64,000 bases of DNA, from positions 9,669,501 to 9,733,500 of the forward strand of contig CM062216.1 of NCBI GenBank assembly GCA_031216445.1, in the 5' to 3' direction. This document shows, in pieces, positions 58,601 to 64,000 of this stretch (the stretch's first letter is position 1; each line of letters starts with the position of its first letter). Under the pieces are notes generated by a model. It searched no databases, was not told the DNA's origin, and worked only from the letters and a program-made list of their open reading frames with translations. The position numbers were made by a program, and so were the translations under genes. The stretch is from Lateolabrax maculatus (lineage: Eukaryota > Chordata > Actinopteri > Acropomatiformes > Lateolabracidae).

Positions 58601-61600
58601 AGTGTCCCTGTAATATGGTTGGTTAAGTTAGAGTAGTTTGCAAGAGCGCAAGTATAAACACAACTAGAGGCCATAAATGCGGACTAGTGAGTACATGAGT
58701 TTCGCTGTTTGGCAGGATGACGTTAAGTGTCCCAGACAACATCTGTAGTCCTTTTTGGCCACTTGTTAGCAACTGCCTCTTTTAAAACATGTAAAAGCCT
58801 GAAAATTTAAGAGTGGGGTATTTAGTGGCGTATTTTATGTCATAGAACAAAACATGAAACTCTCTTGTTAACAACAGATCTTATTTCAGGCATCTAACCC
58901 AAAAACCCACTCAAAAAAACAATTAACGTTGAGTCAAGAGAACTGGAAGTCCAAAAATGCTATCTCATTTGCTGGTTTTAGGACTCATTCCTGCAGCACC
59001 TTGCCCACCCCCATTCAGTGTTTGTACCATTTATACAGAAGGTGAAGCGGAATAATGGCACAACAATGAAGGCAGATCTGTAATTTCAGCTTGATTAACT
59101 ATAGTGTAAGTCAAATGAAAAAGAAAAAATGTTACTGATCCAATCACACAGGGGGGTGGGGGGAAATCAAATGTATGTATTTTACCCTAACCCTAAACCT
59201 TATGCCAAAGAGCTGCAATGCACTGGCTAGAACAAACATAGCACTGCTTCTGCTTTAAACTTAAAGCAGCCATAATTCATTTTTTTATAATAACAAATGT
59301 TAATTGTCTTTTGCCAAAGCAGACACGTGTTTGCAGTGAAAAAGCTCTAAAAGCCCACCGTACACTACCTGCTCAGCACCAAATGGCAGACAGACATAGT
59401 GGCTAGCTGGTGAACATAATGGAGCATTTAGCAATTAAAAAGTATAATATTTCCCTCAGGAGTTGGTAGAGACCAAAAACAGAGCTAAAAGAGAGGAAAT
59501 ATTGGAATTACATTTGGCAGGTGCAGAAACAGCGCCAAATAAATTCCAATGCTGTGCTGTAACTGCTGGATGTAAGCCTGAAAGGTGGTGATATGTCGAA
59601 GTTGTGCTCACAACTTGTTTCTGCTCAAGTGGCCAAAAAATCTGTTATTGCAGGTGAAGCCTCTGTTGAACCCGGCATCCTGATGTCTCAAGTGAGTAAA
59701 TGAACATGTTTTTTTAATCCCAGTGGAGCCTCATTTGTCAAATGCCTCCCTCCAGGCTTACATACATGTATGATGTAGACCTCTGATTGCATCTCTGTGA
59801 CAAATTAGCCAAAAACAACAGCCATGTTTGACACCACGAGTGCTACAATTAGCAACGGGAGTAAGGTCAGCCACCTTCAGTGTACTAATATTTTCAAAGG
59901 GGCAACACTTATGGGTGTTAATCAAGTTTGAACAGCTGGTTTTGGTTCATCGCTCCTGACCAGAAAACCAATGGGGAAAATTTGACGTGATGTTGAGGAT
60001 AAATGCAACAGATGGGAAACACTGAGGAAAGACCGAGTAGAGCACTGGGAACGCTTGTGTTAAAATTGCAGACTGACTGATTGCAGTGGAAAGCTTGAGT
60101 GTGAACTGCACATCTTTTTTTGCCCACAAATATGAAATTGCCGTTTTACAGACTTTTTTCCCCGGGTTGCAGCAACTGATTTGTTCTTTTGAAGCTCACG
60201 CTGCGTGGGTTTGAGCAAAACAGCAGCACAGGAAGAGAAGGATGAGACAGAGAGAAGATGAAAGCTGCATTAAGGTAGAGGCAGCAGAGGAGACGTTGTG
60301 CCACATCCTGCCTTTGCTTTCTGGCACTGTGACTTCCTAGACCGGAGGAATTCATAACTATAGCTGTGCACACGTCTGCTAGACATTGTTTGCACGTAAA
60401 GGCAGTGATTGTGGTAAAGTGCTTATTTCCTTCAGGCAAAAGAAAAAAAACGGTGTAAACATATTCAACAAAGGCAGATGAATTAGTAAGGCTTGTGTGG
60501 GTGATACTGTGACCAAAGCTAACCATGCAGCACTGTATTCACATAGGATAAAAGGTATTAAATCATCTTTTCATCAGTCTCAACAAACCATAGAACCAAG
60601 GCAGCATGTTGTTGAGGTCTGTCTATCTAGCGCCACATGCAAGAACTCTCCAAACAGCTCAACAAAGCTTGTCTAGATCGGCCAAAATAGCTACATGCAG
60701 ATTTAGATATTACACCACCCCAAAGGCCGTTGGGGTGTGGGCATTAACAGATGCAGCCAGGCTTAACCATGGACAGACACACTGCCCAGACAGACCAACT
60801 TAGAAACTGAAAGGGCTTTCTCAGCTGTTGCTTCTGTCTCCGGTCTCCATCCCCCCTCACAGCCACATCATTGTCTCATTAATCCAACAACAGGCAACAT
60901 GAAGCCTTTCACAGCTCAACTCACTGTACATGCTTTATGCCTACATACTAGTAGCATTATTCAGATAATATCACTGTATACTATACTGGCCAACACAGTC
61001 CTGCACCCATGGCCATCCATCAGAAGCTTATCTGTGTGGGTTGCTAGCCAAAACAAATTACTGTTGTCTCATTTGGGGCTTGATGACATGGAAAAATAAA
61101 GGTTTGAAAAAATAGCAATTGCAGTCTGGCAGTAATAAACATGATTTCCCAGCAACCCAAGATAAAAATGGTGGCGGGAATTTTGCTTTTCACTCCTTTC
61201 TGAGATGGTCAGATAAACCTAAAACTATAGTCAGCGAGGGTAGGAGGAATATAAATAGCACAAATGTGAAGAAAGGTGGTATAAAGAAGACATGCCAGTG
61301 GGTAGAAGAAGGATGAGATAAGGAAACAGAGGAAATGGGGAAGCAGAGAAATCCATTTGGAATGTCTGACTCAGAAGAGAAATGGAAGAAAAATATTTTA
61401 ATTGGCAACTGAGAAGGTAGGAGGAGGCGAGGTGGTAAGTTTTAAGAAATAGGGTAGTGTTAGTCTAGCAGACAGAAATACCAGTGATAAGAAACATGTC
61501 AAGAAACAAAGACAAATTGAAAGGAGGAATGAATACAAGAGGCTTTGTTGAAAATCCTGTAAATTAAGAATTATAAACAAGCACTTGAACAGAGACACAC

Positions 61601-62784
61601 AAGATGAATTGTCCGCAAGGAAATCAGCAACAGTCATTTGTCAACATTTCTATGCTATTTGTTGTGGCAGTCTCTTGCCAAGGGAATTTCCTGAATATCT
61701 TTTTAAAGTAGGTTCGTTTCATAAAAGGAAATATTCCCCAGCACAGCTATTGGAGATGACAGATAGACACACGATACCTCTGGGAAAATAGATTAAAAGT
61801 ACAAACTGTTCTGCTATTCAAAAAATCCTGTTTTGTACTTAAATCTGCACCTTCTGCCAATAAGCCTGCATGAAACAAATCTAACTGGTGCTGCAGGTCA
61901 CTGCGTTTACATCACACTGGGCCCAGTGACTCTAGTAACAGCAGGTAGATGCGACCATCTGTCATCTGAGGCATGGCAGGGGTCAAAGGTCGGCTTGCTA
62001 CTAATGATTACCTGCTGAAGCGTGCTGCTTCGGTTCTCTGTGTTTGTTTGCGTAGCCGTGGTGACAGTGCAAAAAGCCTAACACACGCGCACACGCACAC
62101 ACACACATACGCTTTCCATCCGCACCATGCCAGCTTTTTTGATTTGTTTTTTTTCCTCGAATAAATGTGTGTGGGAGGAGGAGTTTGCTTTAAACCATAG
62201 CCAAGTATCTTTAAAGAGGTTAGCCTTGGCCTTATATCCATCCCACCACGAGGCCATCGGGGAGAGCTTTGTGGTTTTGGTTTGTGGAAAGGTCTCAACT
62301 TAAAATTAGGTAAAGAATCATAACAGGCCTCTTAAAAAATACAACGGTTAAGATTTTGTGAGGTAAAAACCGCACAAGGTAGGACTCATGAGCTAAAAGG
62401 TCACAGGTTTGCTTGAGATATCCCAGCACTCTACTGTGTAATAATTCATGCTTATTCTACTTACTCTGCACCAAATAGAGCGCAACTTTTGTGCGTGAGT
62501 GTTTGCCTATGCATATGTGTGATTTCTGCGTGCCTGTTCCTGTGAACGCTTGTGTTGGTGTTTTGTGTTTGACCACATGTCAGCGGGCAGCTTGCTCTGT
62601 CACCGTGTGGCCCTTTGTGACTTGCATGAGGAACGAGGTGAGGGGAGGTTTGGGTCAAAGGTCGGACAAAGTGGATAACCTTCTTCTTTGCTGCGACTGT
62701 CACCCTTCATGGCCACTCTTTTATTCATATTGTGAACAGGTGCACTATGTAATGCAGGGAACAAATCTTTTGTTTTTGTGCTTC

Positions 62785-63008
62785 AAGGAACAGTTTGACA
62801 TTCTGGAAAATAGCTTAGCACAAATACTTGAAACAGCTAACCTGGAACTGTCTGAAACTAAATAACTCACCCACTCCCTCACCTCCACCATAACATTTTG
62901 TCACTTTTACACTTTGTAGGAATTAAACAAATGAGACAAAAGAGAGGTGGATTTTGTTACCATTTGAGTGAGCCAGACTAGCTGCTTCCCTGTTTCCAGT
63001 CTTATTAT
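62785..63008. repeat. Truncated copy of the palindromic MITE-like element
   Basis: Starts 'aaggaacagtttgacattct' (the family tip, compare the tip at 5808), then jumps to the right arm: 'ttttacactttgtaggaatt', 'ggattttgttacca' and 'gctgcttccctgtttccag'. The centre is deleted. The right terminal repeat is missing. Confidence 0.6.
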
Positions 63009-63179
63009 TATTAATACATTTTTTCCTTCTATTTCGTTAAGTTGGCAATGATCCATTAAGAAATTAAGTCAATTAAAGGTGGTTCACCCAAATTACAAAT
63101 AAGTATTAAATATTGGCTGCAGCACACTAAAAATGACACTGAAACTTTCAGACTAAAAAATTAACATTAACTGCCTCTA

Positions 63180-63490
63180 GGGTGGTGATAGAGGAAATGC
63201 CATTGGGTCATTATATTCAAAAGGATTTATGAGTGTAAGGACACTCATCAAGTGTCTGAAATGCAAATGGTTAAACCTTAGGGGGTTTTAGCCATGTATT
63301 TCATGGCAATCTGCCCATTACATTACAATATTTCTTGGGTAGAAGTGGAGAATTTGGAATGACAGTGGTGGTGGAAGATTAGGGGGTCAACAAAATATAG
63401 GAATCATCCTCTGGGGAACACGCATAGCCAAACCAAATTTCATGGCCCAAAATACATTTGCTGTGGACAAAAGAGATGGACAGAGACCAA
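63180..63490 (+). repeat. Dispersed teleost repeat, copy 4 (degenerate)
   Basis: Carries 'gtggtgatagaggaaatgcc', 'ggaatcatcctctggggaac', 'aaccaaatttcatggc' and a closing 'gacaaaagagatggacagag', matching the family order of copies 1-3 with many changes. Confidence 0.5.
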
Positions 63491-64000
63491 CCAACTTTAA
63501 CACAGAGGGCAAAAAGCACACAAGAAATGAACTTGAGTTATACAAACAATAATACCTTTGCTTCCTTAACTGAACTCTCAGTTAACACCCTGAAGCTGAT
63601 GTGCAGCTCAGAAATCCATTTTCTTGACGTCCTGCAAAGCCTCAGAATGGTGAAATAATGAGGAGGTTTGGACCACCGCCCTCCCTTTCCACGGAAATCA
63701 TTCATGCCATTTTGTTGAGCGCTGGCTGTGGCCCAGTAGCCTGCTACTGTTTTCCTGTGTTTTGTTCTCATTCACACTAACAAATACTTCATCGGCCTCA
63801 GTAAATCCAGGGGCCGGCTTGAGACCCCCATGAACCAAAACGAGAATCCGGCTGCTCATTCGCTCCCATAATTTTATATTCTGCTGCCACTTTCTTTAGT
63901 TCTTTAGCGTTTACCCTTACAAGACCTCCCAGGAAGACACCTAGGCTGCACTCATATGTGTGTGCACTTGAGGACCCCACTGCTATGACTTATAGCTCAC

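Larger units (their letters stand above)
54200..64000. other. Region upstream of stk17a, no supportable gene
   Basis: AT-rich sequence with scattered short ORFs but none with domain-like, repeat-free protein features or splice-flanked conserved segments. Contents that can be named: C-run plus CA microsatellite (55057-55126), unclassified repeat copy 2 (58366-58600), a CA tract (62086-62108), a truncated palindromic element (62785-63008) and a dispersed repeat copy (63180-63490). The parts at 55300-58300 and 58650-62080 show nothing I recognise. Confidence 0.55.

Noticed and set aside
59180..59205. Telomere-like 'accctaaccctaa'
   Set aside because: Only about two units; too short for an interstitial telomeric repeat.
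60146..60526. 126-codon minus-strand ORF
   Set aside because: No recognisable motif or splice context; length is within what AT-balanced random sequence gives in 64 kb.

Overview
The window is a stretch of vertebrate, almost certainly teleost (ray-finned fish), nuclear DNA. The evidence is spliced genes with GT/AG introns, CpG-rich promoters, long AT-rich non-coding tracts, many CA/GT microsatellites, and several interspersed repeat types that I recognise as widespread in bony-fish genomes. I see no bacterial genes, operons or CRISPR arrays, and I recognised no tRNA or rRNA gene. No previously undescribed gene system is evident. The unusual content is transposon layering, candidate regulatory motifs and a few splicing or coding details.

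Layout. (1) Positions 1-12545 are non-coding and fit the first intron of cavin1 (minus strand). Only its first coding exon (12546-13046) lies in the window; the second exon should lie beyond the left edge. (2) Positions 13047 to about 16730 are the divergent intergenic region between cavin1 and atp6v0a1. It holds a strong CTCF-type motif and a candidate solo LTR. (3) atp6v0a1 (plus strand) starts from a CpG-rich region at about 16730-17480. Its complete coding sequence runs 18179-30349 in 21 exons, one an 18-base microexon, and its poly(A) signal is at 31312. (4) From about 31340 to 41600 is a repeat-rich intergenic region with a hAT-like element split by a deleted Tc1-like element, a local duplication of about 270 bp, and several dispersed repeats. 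(5) stk17a (minus strand, complete, 7 coding exons, start at 53722 or 53740, stop at 43115) lies tail-to-tail with atp6v0a1. Its 3'UTR probably runs to about 41620 and its CpG-rich promoter is at about 53850-54180. (6) Positions 54200-64000, upstream of stk17a, show no supportable gene.

The three genes do not form a pathway. Cavin1 is a caveolar coat protein, atp6v0a1 encodes the membrane a subunit of the proton-pumping V-ATPase, and stk17a encodes a DAP-kinase-family serine/threonine kinase. From general knowledge, cavin1 and atp6v0a1 are also neighbours in mammals (STAT3-CAVIN1-ATP6V0A1), so that pairing is conserved synteny. Gene models were built by joining exons at consensus splice sites with matching reading phase and comparing them with remembered family sequences. 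No database search was run.
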